The notes: generated by a model from the sequence alone, not told the origin. Shown: positions 9,396 to 19,246, counted from the stretch's first letter. The stretch is 64,000 nt of DNA from CAVXGU01 sp963761615 (GCA_963761615.1 CAVXGU010000003.1:1302001-1366000), one strand, 5' to 3'. Program-made: numbers and translations.

Positions 9396-9797
9396 ATGGG
9401 CCCGATGATCGAGAAACGGCGGTCCCGAATTCAGGGCTGGGGCGTCTTCGCGACCCGGCCCATTACGAAGAACACGCGCATCATCGACTACGCAGGCGAG
9501 AAGATCTCGAGCCGGGAGAGTCTCAAACGCGAGCGTCGGTACCTGAAGCAGGGGCACATCTGGTGCTTCGCGCTCACGCAGCGAACGGTCGTCGACGCCG
9601 GCGTCGGCGGCAACGTCGCCCGCTTCATCAATCACTCGTGCCGTCCCAACTGCTACGTCGAGATCAAGGACGGCACGATCTGGATCCGCGCCGCGCGCAA
9701 CATCCGCCGCGGCGAGGAGCTGACCTACCACTACCATACCGACGGCGACGCCGTGATTCGCTGCCGCTGCCGGAAAGGCTGCCAGACCCTCCTATGA
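9396..9797 (+). CDS. Small SET-domain protein (putative lysine methyltransferase)
   Basis: This 133-residue protein is almost entirely a SET domain: RIQGWGVFATRPI (11-23), the pseudoknot FINHSCRPNC (77-86), RRGEELTYHYH (104-114) and a post-SET Cys-x-Cys-x3-Cys motif (123-129). SET enzymes transfer methyl groups from S-adenosylmethionine to protein lysines. In eukaryotes the targets are often histones; bacterial targets are mostly unknown. TATTCT lies directly before ATG 9396, so if that is the -10 box, translation would begin at the next in-frame ATG (9405, MIEKRR). Its stop overlaps the start of the esterase gene (ATGA). Confidence 0.88.
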   Translation: MGPMIEKRRSRIQGWGVFATRPITKNTRIIDYAGEKISSRESLKRERRYLKQGHIWCFALTQRTVVDAGVGGNVARFINHSCRPNCYVEIKDGTIWIRAARNIRRGEELTYHYHTDGDAVIRCRCRKGCQTLL

Positions 9798-10429
9798 GGG
9801 CGCTGTACCTCCATGGATTCGCCTCGTCGCCGCGGTCCACGAAAGCCACCGTGCTCGGAGCCCGCCTGCGGGCCCGCGGCGTGGCCTTCGCCTGCCCGGA
9901 TCTGAACGCGCCGGCGTTCGCCTCGCTGACGATGACCCGGATGCTCGCGGACATCGATCACGAGCTCGACGCCGCGCCAGGGCCCACGGCGCTCATCGGG
10001 TCGAGCCTCGGTGGCGCGCTGGCGATCCTGGCAGCCGCCCGGTGGCCGGCGCGCGTCGACCGCCTGGCGCTGCTCGCGCCGGCCGTCATGTTCGCGCGGC
10101 CCGGCCACCATCTCCTCCCGCCCGATCGCCTCGAGGCGTGGCGGCGCGAGGGGTCGCTGTCGTTCTTCCATTACGGGTCGAACGAAGAGCGCCGTCTCGA
10201 CTACGCGTTCTACGAGGACTCGCTGCAGTACGATGTCTTCGGGGCCGCGTTCGCGCAGCCCTGCCTCGCGTATCAAGGCAGCCGCGACGAGCTCGTGGAT
10301 CCGGCGTCGGTCGAGGCCTTCGCCCGGACGCGCCCCAACGTCTCGCTCACGCGGCTCGACGACGATCATCAGCTCGCCGCGAGCCTGCCGGCGATCTGCG
10401 AAGGCGTGGAGGCCTTCCTGGGCGTGTGA
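9794..10429 (+). CDS. YqiA/UPF0227-like alpha/beta-hydrolase (esterase)
   Basis: This 211-residue alpha/beta-hydrolase has the oxyanion region LYLHGFASSPRSTKA at the N-terminus, the nucleophile elbow GSSLGG (Ser71), an acid candidate in GSRDELVD and a late His in DDDHQLA. The short length, HGFxSSP start and lack of a lid resemble the YqiA-type esterase family. Natural substrate unknown; cytosolic, no signal peptide. The start codon overlaps the SET-domain stop by four bases, so the two are probably translationally coupled. Confidence 0.85.
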   Translation: MRALYLHGFASSPRSTKATVLGARLRARGVAFACPDLNAPAFASLTMTRMLADIDHELDAAPGPTALIGSSLGGALAILAAARWPARVDRLALLAPAVMFARPGHHLLPPDRLEAWRREGSLSFFHYGSNEERRLDYAFYEDSLQYDVFGAAFAQPCLAYQGSRDELVDPASVEAFARTRPNVSLTRLDDDHQLAASLPAICEGVEAFLGV

Positions 10430-10480
10430 CGAACGGAGGACGCACCACGGATCGAATCCCCCCGGCGCCTGTTCGTCTCC

Positions 10481-11917
10481 GTGATGTGCTTCCTCTGCGT
10501 GCTCGGCGTGTCGCCCGCCGCGCAGGCGCCGACGATCCGCGTGGGCTTCCTTCAGCCCAACGGGCGCTACCGCGTCCAGACGCTGGCCCTCGAGGACTAC
10601 GTCGCGCGCGTGCTGGGCGGCGAGGCCGCGCCGAACACGCCGCCGGCCGCCCTCGAGGCGCTCGCGATCACCGTCAGGACCTACGCGGCCGCGAACGCCG
10701 GCCGCCACCATGCCGACGGCTTCGACATGTGCGACCAGACGCACTGTCAGGTCGTCGGCCGTGCGACGCCGGACACGATCCGCGCGGCCCAGGCGACCGC
10801 CGGGCAGATCCTGCTCTTTCAGGGGCGACCCGCGTCCGTGTACTACTCCGCATCGTGCGGCGGCCGCACCGAGGTGCCGTCGGCCGTCTGGCCGGGCGCC
10901 GACGATCCGCCGTATCTGCCGTCGCGTCCCGACGATGCCTGTCGCAGCGAGCCGTCGTGGACGGCGCAGCTGAGCGATGCCGATCTGCTGCGGGCGTTCA
11001 GGTCCGCCGGCTTCAGCGGGTCCAGGCTGGCCGGCCTGACCGTCCTCTCGCACGACCCGTCGGGGCGCGTCGCCGAGCTGGTCGTCAACGGCCTGCGCCC
11101 CGGCCGGATCACGGGCCAGGATCTGCGCACCGCCGTGTCGCAGACGCTGGGGCCCAGGCTGATCAAGAGCACGCTGTTCGATCTGCGCCAGGTGCGCGGC
11201 GGCTATGTGTTCAGCGGCCATGGCTCCGGCCATGGCGTCGGGCTGTGCGTGCTCGGCTCGGCAAACCTCGCGGCCGCGGGTGTCACGGCGCCCGAGATCC
11301 TCGGCCGCTATTTTCCGGGCACGACGATAGCGGACGAGGGCGGCGCCGGAGTGACGCCGGCCCGCCCGACGGCGGTTCCCGCGGCGCCGGTTCCGGGAAC
11401 GCCCGACCTGGTCGTCGCGCTGCCGTCCGGTGACGACGCCCAGCGCCCCGCGCTGACCGGGGCCGCGGACGAGGCGCGCCGTCAGATTGCCGCGGCGCTG
11501 GGCGTCACTCCGCCGGCGCCGATGACGGTGCGCGTCCATCCCAGCAACGAGAGCTTCGAGCAGGCGACGGGGCGGCCCTGGTACGGGCTGTCGGCGGTCG
11601 TGGCCGGGGAGATCCACTTGCCGCCGATCTCGGGCCTCCAGGAGCGCGGTCTGCTGGTGCCGGCGCTCCGGCGAGCGGTCGCGCGGCTGCTCGTCGACGG
11701 CCCGCTCGCGGGCCGGCCGGAGTGGGTGCGGGAGGGCCTGGCCATCTACTTCTCCAGGCCGGACGCCGTTCCGGCAGCGACTCGCGGGGACTGCCCCTCG
11801 GATATCGACCTCATCCGCCCCGTGTCTCCAGGCGCCCTGGCCGCCGCCGACGACCAGGCGGCGGCGTGCGTCGCGCGTCAGCTGGGATCGGGCCGGAATT
11901 GGCGCGAGATCCGCTGA
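10481..11917 (+). CDS. SpoIID/LytB-domain protein fused to a degenerate peptidase-MA-like domain
   Basis: Residues about 20-290 form a SpoIID/LytB domain (LEDYVARVLGGEA, ALEALAITVRTYA, YYSASCGGRT, SGHGSGHGVGLC), a peptidoglycan-acting family. Residues about 320-478 look like the peptidase-MA (gluzincin) fold: the segment before PEWVREGLAIYFS should hold His-Glu-x-x-His but reads LRRAVARLLV, so zinc catalysis appears lost. The N-terminus has a hydrophobic export signal (MCFLCVLGVSPAAQA). GTG 10481 is the first ordinary start; the frame stays open upstream and GGAGGA at 10435-10440 would suit a start near 10451, where only ATC occurs. Confidence 0.82.
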   Translation: MMCFLCVLGVSPAAQAPTIRVGFLQPNGRYRVQTLALEDYVARVLGGEAAPNTPPAALEALAITVRTYAAANAGRHHADGFDMCDQTHCQVVGRATPDTIRAAQATAGQILLFQGRPASVYYSASCGGRTEVPSAVWPGADDPPYLPSRPDDACRSEPSWTAQLSDADLLRAFRSAGFSGSRLAGLTVLSHDPSGRVAELVVNGLRPGRITGQDLRTAVSQTLGPRLIKSTLFDLRQVRGGYVFSGHGSGHGVGLCVLGSANLAAAGVTAPEILGRYFPGTTIADEGGAGVTPARPTAVPAAPVPGTPDLVVALPSGDDAQRPALTGAADEARRQIAAALGVTPPAPMTVRVHPSNESFEQATGRPWYGLSAVVAGEIHLPPISGLQERGLLVPALRRAVARLLVDGPLAGRPEWVREGLAIYFSRPDAVPAATRGDCPSDIDLIRPVSPGALAAADDQAAACVARQLGSGRNWREIR

Positions 11918-11976
11918 GTCGGTAGAATGCTCATAGCGGAACCTCTCAGGCGGCAACCAGCGTCCAAGGGAACGTC

Positions 11977-12939
<963 letters not shown>

Positions 12940-12980
12940 CGGGACCGGGGGGCTGTGGCTAGGGACTGGACCCGCGGCTG

Positions 12981-13673
12981 GTGACCACGCACAATCTGGT
13001 CCGGTGGGTCGCCAAACCGGCGGTTTTCCTGGCGGCGCTGGGCCCCCTGGCCTGGCTCCTCTGGGCGTTCTTCACGTTCCACCTCAGCGCGAACCCTCTC
13101 AGCGACATCACGAACGAAACGGGCGTCTGGACGCTGCGCTTCGTCTGCATCACGCTCGCGATCACGCCGGTGCGCCGGCTGACCGGCTGGAACGTGCTCG
13201 TCCGCTTCCGGCGGATGACGGGACTCTACGCGTTCTTCTACGGCACGCTCCACTTCCTCACCTACGTCATCCTCGACCGGTTCTTCAGTGTGCTCGCGCT
13301 CCTCGACCCGGGCGACGCCATCGTCTCGGCGGGGACGGCGCAGAAGCTGGTGATGGCCGTCGGCGAGGACATCGTCAAGCGGCCCTTCATCATGATCGGG
13401 TTCACCGCGTTCGTCCTGATGGTGCCGCTGGCGATCACCTCCACGGCGGGATGGATCCGGCGGCTGGGGGGGCGGCGCTGGAACCGGCTGCACCAGCTCG
13501 TCTACGTGACGGGGGGGTGTGCGGTGATCCACTACTACTGGCTGGTGAAGGCCGACGTCCGCCGCCCGCTGGCGTACGGCGCCGTGGTCGGAGGGCTGCT
13601 CGCCTTCCGCGTGGTCGTCCGGGCGCGGAAGGCGATGCAGGCGTCCGCGCGCGCGACGGCTGCCGCGCGCTGA
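12981..13673 (+). CDS. msrQ: Haem-binding membrane subunit of the MsrPQ system
   Basis: This 230-residue ferric-reductase-like membrane protein (former YedZ) has about six transmembrane segments and conserved His in the middle and late helices (GTLHFLTY, RLHQLVYVTGG, VIHYYWLVKAD) that ligate haem b. It passes electrons from quinol to MsrP in the periplasm. The start is GTG 12981 (VTTHNLVRWVAKPAVF in the raw frame, read as Met). Its stop lies one base from the stop of the convergent RND pump gene, leaving no room for a terminator. Confidence 0.94.
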   Translation: MTTHNLVRWVAKPAVFLAALGPLAWLLWAFFTFHLSANPLSDITNETGVWTLRFVCITLAITPVRRLTGWNVLVRFRRMTGLYAFFYGTLHFLTYVILDRFFSVLALLDPGDAIVSAGTAQKLVMAVGEDIVKRPFIMIGFTAFVLMVPLAITSTAGWIRRLGGRRWNRLHQLVYVTGGCAVIHYYWLVKADVRRPLAYGAVVGGLLAFRVVVRARKAMQASARATAAAR

Positions 13674-13674
13674 C

Positions 13675-16600
13675 TCAGGCCTGTGCTTCGCCGCGCCGCC
13701 CGGTGCGGCGCGAGAGCCGCCGGCGCACGGCCGCCACCGGGCTCCACTCCCTGAGGTCGTCGAAGTAGGAGTAGACGACCGGCGTGACCAGGAGCGTCAG
13801 CAGCAGGCACAGTGTCTGTCCGCCGATGATCGTCACGGCCATCGAGGCCCGCGATCCGGCGCCCGCCCCGCGGCCGAGCGCGATCGGAATCATCCCGGCG
13901 ACGATCGCGATCGTCGTCATCAGGATGGGCCGCAGCCGGACGTGGTTGGCGACGATCAGCGCCTGGTGGCGCTCCAGGCCCTGCGCGCGCAGGGTGTTGG
14001 TGTAGTCCACCTGGAGGATCGAGTTCTTCTTCACGATCCCGAACAGCATCATGAGCCCGATGGCGCTGTAGACGTTGAGCGTCATCCCGAAGGCCTTGAG
14101 CGCCAGCAGCCCCGCGGGCAGGCTGAGGGGCAGGGCCGTCATGATCGTCAGCGGGTGCACGAAGCTGTTGAACTGCGACGCGAGCACCATGTAGATGAAG
14201 GCGATGGCCAGCACGATGGCGATCAGGAAGTTGTTGGAGGCCTCGGCGAGGGTCCGCGCGCTGCCGGCGAAGACCACCTGGTAGCCCGGCTTCATGTGCA
14301 GCTCGTCGGCCTTCTCGTGCGCGTCGGAGAGGACCTGGCCGAGCGGCACGCCGTCGATGTTGGCGTTGATCGAGATCTGGCGCTGGCGGTTGTACCGGTC
14401 GATCGACGCCGGCCCGCTCTCCTTGCTGAGGCTGGCCACGTCGCTCACCTTGACCGTCCGGCCGGGCCCGGCGGGCACGAGCAGGTCGCCGATGCCGTCG
14501 GGATCGTTGCGGTACGGCTCGTCGAGACGGAGCAGGACCGTGTACTGTTCGTCGCCGTCCTTGTACTGGGAGATCTCGGAGCCGCCGATCAGCGTGCGCA
14601 GGTTCGTCGCCAGGGCGTCGATGTTGACGCCGAGGTCGGCGGCGCGGGCGCGGTCGACGTGCACGCGCAGCTCCGGCTGCGTGGGCTCGAAGTTCGTGTT
14701 CGCGTCCACCACGCCCCGGATCGTCCGGACTTTGTCGAGCAGCTGCACCGTGTAGTCCTGCAGCTGATCGATGTCCGGGCCCTGGATGAGCATGTTGAGG
14801 TTGTTCTGGCTGCCGCCGCCTCCGCGGCCGCCGCCCGTCGACGCCCCCGAGAGGTCCGTGCCGCCCGACACGCTCGTCCGCACCCCCTGGTAGCGGCGGA
14901 TCATCGTCCGCGCGCGCCGCATCAGATCCTGCTGCGACATCGTGCGGTCCTCGAGGGGCGTCATCGCGATGTTGAAGCTCGCGCTGCCGGCGTTGATGTT
15001 CTCCATCACGCGGGAGAGCTCGGGCAGCGCCAGCACGTCCTTCTCGATCGGCTTGATGAACTCCTCGGTGCGCGGGTAGCTCGTGCCGCGCGGCAGCCGC
15101 ACGTTGATGTTGAACTGGCCCTGATCGTCGTCCGGCACCAGTTCCTTGCCGACGAACGGGTAGACGAGCACGGCCGACGCGGTGACGGCGGCGGCCACCC
15201 CGAGCATCAGGCCCCGGTGCTCGAGCGACCAGCTCAACATCCGGCCGTACAGCCCGTCCAGGGCCGCGTAGAAGCCCGACGACTTGGTGGTGGAGTGGTC
15301 GGCCTTGACGTCCTCGCGCCGCAGCCACCAGGCGCAGAGGGCCGGCGTCAGGGTGAAGGACACGAACATCGAGAGGAGGATCGCCGACGCGGAGGTCAGG
15401 CCGAAGCTGTAGAAGTACTGGCCGATCTGCCCGGTCATGAAGGCCACGGGCACGAAGATGACGACCAGCGAGAGCGTCGTGGCCATCACGGCGAGGCCGA
15501 TTTCTTGCGTCGCCGCGGCCGCGGCCTCCTTGGGCGACATGCCCTTTTCCTCGACGAACCGGAAGATGTTCTCGAGCACGACGATCGCGTCGTCGATCAC
15601 GATGCCCGTGGCGAGCGACAGGGCGAGCATCGTCATGTTGTTCAGCGTGAAGCCGAGGATCTTCATCACGCCGAACGTGCCGATGATCGACGTCGGCACG
15701 GCCAGCGCCGCAATCAGCGTGACCCGGAGGTTGCGGATGAAGAAGAACACGACCAGGCTCGCGAGCAGGCCGCCGAACAGCAGGTGCATCCGGATGTCCT
15801 CGAACGAGCGCCGGATGAAGCGCGACTGGTCGTTGCCGATGTTGATCTTGATGTCCGGCGGCAGCGTCTTCTGGATCTCGGCGAGCTTCGCCATCACCCG
15901 GTCGACCACTTCGACCGTGTTGCTGCCCGACTGCTTCCGGACCATGACGCCGACGGCCGGGACGCCGCTCAGACGCGTCGCGCTGCGGATCTCCTCGACC
16001 GTGTCCTTCACCCGGCCCACGTCGGCGAAGGTGACGGCCGATCCGTTGCGGTAGGTGAGGATCACCCGGTTGAAGTCGTCCACGTTCTGGATCCGCCCCA
16101 TCGTCCGGAGCGCGACCTCCGCGGGGCCGTTGACGAACGTGCCGCCCGGCACCTCGACGTTCTGGCGCTGGACGGCCGTCTGCACCTGGTCGACGGTCAG
16201 CCCGTAGGCGTTCAGCCGCTCCGGGTCGAGGAGCAGCTGGATCTCGCGCTGGCGCTGGCCGCTGAAGCTCACCTCGCCGACGTCCTGCAGGGTCTCGAGC
16301 ACCTGCTTGACCTGCTTGTCCGCGATCTCGGTGATCTCCTTCTGGTCGCGCGGGCCGTAGACCGCCATCGCCAGCACGGGCTGCGAGTCCGGATCGAACT
16401 TCTGGATCTGCGGCTGGGTGGCGTCCCGCGGGAACTGCCGGACGATCGACGACACCTTGTCGCGGACGTCCTGCGTCGCGCTTTCGAGGTCGCGCGCCAG
16501 CGTGAACGTGATGCTGACGCGCGCGTTGCCCTCGCTCGAGGTGGCGCGCAGCTCGTCGATGCCGCTGATCGTGTTGACCGCTTCCTCGACCGGCTTCGTG

Positions 16601-16788
16601 ATCTGCGTCTCGACCTCCTCGGCGCTCGCGCCGGGCAGGCCGACGCTGACCGAGACGGTCGGGTTGTCGGTCTTCGGCATCAGGTCGAGCCCGAGGCCCC
16701 AGTAGGAGAAGGCCCCGAGCACGACGAGCGCCGCGGTCATCATGAGCGCGAAGACCGGGCGGCGGACGCTGACGTCGGCGAGCAGCAT
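13675..16788 (-). CDS. AcrB/MexF-like RND multidrug efflux pump
   Basis: This 1037-residue proton-driven pump has the two-repeat RND architecture, the drug-pump N-terminus (ADVSVRRPVFALMM) and an intact proton-relay pair Asp399-Asp400 in GIVIDDAIVVLENIF. A Gly/Arg/Ser-rich stretch (GASTGGGRGGGGSQNN) occurs in the second periplasmic domain near residue 665. It follows its adaptor gene by two bases, forming a two-gene operon without an outer-membrane factor, so it presumably borrows a TolC from elsewhere. Substrate unknown, most likely small hydrophobic toxic compounds. Confidence 0.95.
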   Translation of the reverse strand: MLLADVSVRRPVFALMMTAALVVLGAFSYWGLGLDLMPKTDNPTVSVSVGLPGASAEEVETQITKPVEEAVNTISGIDELRATSSEGNARVSITFTLARDLESATQDVRDKVSSIVRQFPRDATQPQIQKFDPDSQPVLAMAVYGPRDQKEITEIADKQVKQVLETLQDVGEVSFSGQRQREIQLLLDPERLNAYGLTVDQVQTAVQRQNVEVPGGTFVNGPAEVALRTMGRIQNVDDFNRVILTYRNGSAVTFADVGRVKDTVEEIRSATRLSGVPAVGVMVRKQSGSNTVEVVDRVMAKLAEIQKTLPPDIKINIGNDQSRFIRRSFEDIRMHLLFGGLLASLVVFFFIRNLRVTLIAALAVPTSIIGTFGVMKILGFTLNNMTMLALSLATGIVIDDAIVVLENIFRFVEEKGMSPKEAAAAATQEIGLAVMATTLSLVVIFVPVAFMTGQIGQYFYSFGLTSASAILLSMFVSFTLTPALCAWWLRREDVKADHSTTKSSGFYAALDGLYGRMLSWSLEHRGLMLGVAAAVTASAVLVYPFVGKELVPDDDQGQFNINVRLPRGTSYPRTEEFIKPIEKDVLALPELSRVMENINAGSASFNIAMTPLEDRTMSQQDLMRRARTMIRRYQGVRTSVSGGTDLSGASTGGGRGGGGSQNNLNMLIQGPDIDQLQDYTVQLLDKVRTIRGVVDANTNFEPTQPELRVHVDRARAADLGVNIDALATNLRTLIGGSEISQYKDGDEQYTVLLRLDEPYRNDPDGIGDLLVPAGPGRTVKVSDVASLSKESGPASIDRYNRQRQISINANIDGVPLGQVLSDAHEKADELHMKPGYQVVFAGSARTLAEASNNFLIAIVLAIAFIYMVLASQFNSFVHPLTIMTALPLSLPAGLLALKAFGMTLNVYSAIGLMMLFGIVKKNSILQVDYTNTLRAQGLERHQALIVANHVRLRPILMTTIAIVAGMIPIALGRGAGAGSRASMAVTIIGGQTLCLLLTLLVTPVVYSYFDDLREWSPVAAVRRRLSRRTGRRGEAQA

Positions 16789-16790
16789 CG

Positions 16791-18122
16791 CTAGACTCCT
16801 CCGCGGCGTCCGCCCCGTCGGGCGCCGCCGCCTCCGCTGGTGTCGGATTCTCCGCCCTCGCCGTCGCCCGTGCCGTCGTCGAGCACGACATGGGTGCCCG
16901 TCGCCAGCTGCCCGAGGTTCGACGCCGCAAGCCGCTCGTCGCCCCGCAGCCCGTCGAGGATCTCCCAGAGATTCGTCTCGTGCGCCCCGAGGGTCACGCC
17001 TTGCTGGCGGATCGTGCCGTCGTCCTGGATCACGTAGGTGTTGGAGACGCCCGCCAGCGTCGACACGGCGTCGTCGGAGAGGGCGAGGACGTTGGTGTCG
17101 AGGCGCGTGTCGACCGTGCCGGTCGCGAAGAAGCCCGGCTTGAGGACGCGGTCCTTGTTCGCCACGAGGACCTCGACCGCGAACGTGCGTGTCGTCTGGT
17201 CGACCGCCGGGCTGACGAACGCCACCTGGCCCGTGAAGGTGCGGTCGGGGAACGCCTGGACGCGGAACTCGACCTCCTGGCCCGGCTTGATCAGACTCGC
17301 GAACTTCTCCTGAACCGCGGTGCGCAGCTTGAGCGGCTGCATCTGCACGATCGTGGCGACCTGCGTGTCCTCGCGGATGTACTCGCCGGGCTGCACCAGG
17401 CGCTCGGAGATCGAGCCGCCCACGGGGGCGCGGATGACGGCGTCGTTCAGCTTCTTGCTGGCCAGGTCGAGGGCCGCGCGCCGATCCTGCAGGCTGGCCT
17501 TGAGGGCGTGCACGGTATCGAGCGCGGCCTGGTAGTTCGCCTCGGCCACCTTCAGCCGCGTCTGCGCCGTGTCGTGATCGACCTGCGAGAGGAGGCCGCG
17601 CTCGGCGAGGGCGTCGGCGCGCGCATACCCGGCCCGGGCGTCGGCGCGATTGGCCTCCGCCTGGCGGACCGACGCGATCTGCTCGTCGGGCGGCGGCGGC
17701 TGCCGCGTGCCCGGCTCGAGGCCGAGCTGCGCCTCGACCTGACGGAGGGCGCTCTCGGCCCGCTCCTGCGCGAGCTCGAGCTCACGGGGTTCGATGCGCA
17801 CGAGCACGTCGCCGGGCCGGACCTCGGTACCGAGCTCCACGGGCACCTGACGCACGATGCCGGCAACCTCGCTGCTGACCTTGGCTTCATCGGGCGAGAG
17901 GAGCGTGCCCGACAAGTCGACGCGCCGCTGGATCGAAATGCGCTGGGGCCGGACGGCGCGAACCGTCACGCCGGCCTGCGATCCACGGCCGCCACGCCCT
18001 CCGCGGCCCTGGGCCTGGTCCCGCCCGGCGGAGGATCCGCAGCCTCCGACCGACAGGCTGACGATCAGAGAGAGAGCGAGGGCGCAGGGGCCGGCCGGGA
18101 TCGGCCTGAAGGTGATGCTCAT
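16791..18122 (-). CDS. RND efflux periplasmic adaptor (membrane-fusion lipoprotein)
   Basis: This 443-residue AcrA/MexE-type adaptor has a lipoprotein signal (ALALSLIVSLSVGGCGSS), then a Gly/Arg-rich linker, lipoyl half 1 (AKVSSEVAGIVRQVPVELGTEV), a long helical hairpin (about 120-220), lipoyl half 2 (APVGGSISERLVQPGEYI), and beta-barrel and membrane-proximal domains. The C-terminal tail (ESDTSGGGGARRGGRRGGV) is low-complexity and basic. It is the first gene of the pair with the RND pump. An inverted repeat lies about 40 bases upstream. Ribosome-binding sequence is weak. Confidence 0.93.
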   Translation of the reverse strand: MSITFRPIPAGPCALALSLIVSLSVGGCGSSAGRDQAQGRGGRGGRGSQAGVTVRAVRPQRISIQRRVDLSGTLLSPDEAKVSSEVAGIVRQVPVELGTEVRPGDVLVRIEPRELELAQERAESALRQVEAQLGLEPGTRQPPPPDEQIASVRQAEANRADARAGYARADALAERGLLSQVDHDTAQTRLKVAEANYQAALDTVHALKASLQDRRAALDLASKKLNDAVIRAPVGGSISERLVQPGEYIREDTQVATIVQMQPLKLRTAVQEKFASLIKPGQEVEFRVQAFPDRTFTGQVAFVSPAVDQTTRTFAVEVLVANKDRVLKPGFFATGTVDTRLDTNVLALSDDAVSTLAGVSNTYVIQDDGTIRQQGVTLGAHETNLWEILDGLRGDERLAASNLGQLATGTHVVLDDGTGDGEGGESDTSGGGGARRGGRRGGV

Positions 18123-18160
18123 GGGCTGATTCTGTTCGGGAATGTATCTGGAAGTAACGG

Positions 18161-18199
18161 CGAGACGATGTCTCTGTCTGTTTGTCTCTATTCGTCTCG
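18161..18199. promoter_or_regulatory. Perfect 8-base inverted repeat upstream of the RND adaptor
   Basis: CGAGACGA (18161-18168) and TCGTCTCG (18192-18199) are exact reverse complements separated by 23 bases of TCTCTGTCTGTTTGTCTC-like sequence. It sits between the dehydratase stop (18251) and the adaptor start (18122), both on the minus strand. It could be a regulator-binding site, a terminator-like hairpin for the upstream gene, or a 5'-leader structure. No regulator gene is adjacent. Confidence 0.4.
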
Positions 18200-18250
18200 A
18201 CGAAGTGTCGCAGATGGGGCGCTGCAGGACAAATAATGAAGTCGTAAAAA

Positions 18251-19246
18251 TCAGGCGCGCCGCATCCAGCCGGCGAGCTGCGCGAGGTCGACGTTCCCGC
18301 CGCTCAACAGGACGCCGACGCGCGCGCCCGGGGCGGACACGATGCCCTCGAGCAGCGCGGCCGCGCCCAGCACGCCGGTCGGCTCGACGACCAGCTTCAT
18401 CCGCTCGAAGACGAACCGCAGCGTCCGGACGAGCGCGTCATCCTCGACGGTGACCATCTCGCTCACGCCGTCGAGCACGAGCCGGAACGTCAGCGGACTG
18501 AGCGACGGCGTGCGCGCGCCGTCGGCAATCGTCCGGGGATTGTCCACGGTCTGCAGGATTCCCGTGCGGAAGGACCGGGTGGCATCGTCGCCCGCGGCGG
18601 GCTCGACGCCGATCACGCGGCAGCCCGGCGACAGCGCACGCGCGGCAAGAGCGGAGCCCGACAGCAGACCGCCGCCTCCGCAGGGGACGAGCAGCGCGTC
18701 GAGCGGGCCGACGTCGCGGATCAGCTCGCGGGCCGCCGTGCCGGCGCCGGCAATCACGTGAGGATGGTCGTACGGGGGGATCACGGTCAGGCCGCGCTCT
18801 TCGGCGATCCGGCGCCCGATGGCCTCGCGGTCGTCGCGGTCGCGATCGTAGAGGACGACCTCGGCGCCGTAGCCGAGCGTGGCGTCGCGCTTGTTGGGAG
18901 GCGCGTCCGACGGCATGACGATCACGCGCGGAATGTCGAGCAGCCGGCCGACGAGCGCGATGGCCTGGGCGTGGTTGCCCGACGAGAAGGTGACCACTCC
19001 GCGCCGCTGCTCGTCCGCGGACAGACGCGAGAGCGCGTTGTACGCGCCGCGGAACTTGAACGCGCCGCCCCGCTGCAACTGCTCGCACTTGAAGAAGACG
19101 GTGGCGCCCGTGCGTGCGTCGACGGTGCGCGAGGTCTCGATCGGCGTGCGGCGGACGGCGCCGGCGATCCGGGCGGCGGCGGCTTCGACGTCGGCGTAGG
19201 TGGGCAGGGTCACGGGGCGCCGGCTTCTCCAGATGGCCAGGGTCAT
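18251..19246 (-). CDS. PLP-dependent threonine/serine dehydratase (or racemase) family enzyme
   Basis: This 331-residue fold-type II PLP enzyme has the cofactor lysine Lys64 in GGAFKFRGAYNAL, the substrate loop FSSGNHAQA, the phosphate-binding GGGGLLSG near residue 190, and a late SGGN. The family removes ammonia from threonine or serine to give 2-oxo acids, or racemises serine. It lacks the C-terminal ACT-type regulatory domain of biosynthetic IlvA, so a catabolic role fits better. ATG 19246 is preceded by AGGGGGT; GTG 19213 (TLPTYADVEAA) is an alternative start. Confidence 0.88.
   Translation of the reverse strand: MTLAIWRSRRPVTLPTYADVEAAAARIAGAVRRTPIETSRTVDARTGATVFFKCEQLQRGGAFKFRGAYNALSRLSADEQRRGVVTFSSGNHAQAIALVGRLLDIPRVIVMPSDAPPNKRDATLGYGAEVVLYDRDRDDREAIGRRIAEERGLTVIPPYDHPHVIAGAGTAARELIRDVGPLDALLVPCGGGGLLSGSALAARALSPGCRVIGVEPAAGDDATRSFRTGILQTVDNPRTIADGARTPSLSPLTFRLVLDGVSEMVTVEDDALVRTLRFVFERMKLVVEPTGVLGAAALLEGIVSAPGARVGVLLSGGNVDLAQLAGWMRRA

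Noticed and set aside
13942..16794. 950-codon open frame antisense to the second RND pump
   Set aside because: Composition is Arg/Asp/Leu/His-rich with no domain, as expected from the mirror of a high-GC gene; the opposite strand is an intact RND pump.
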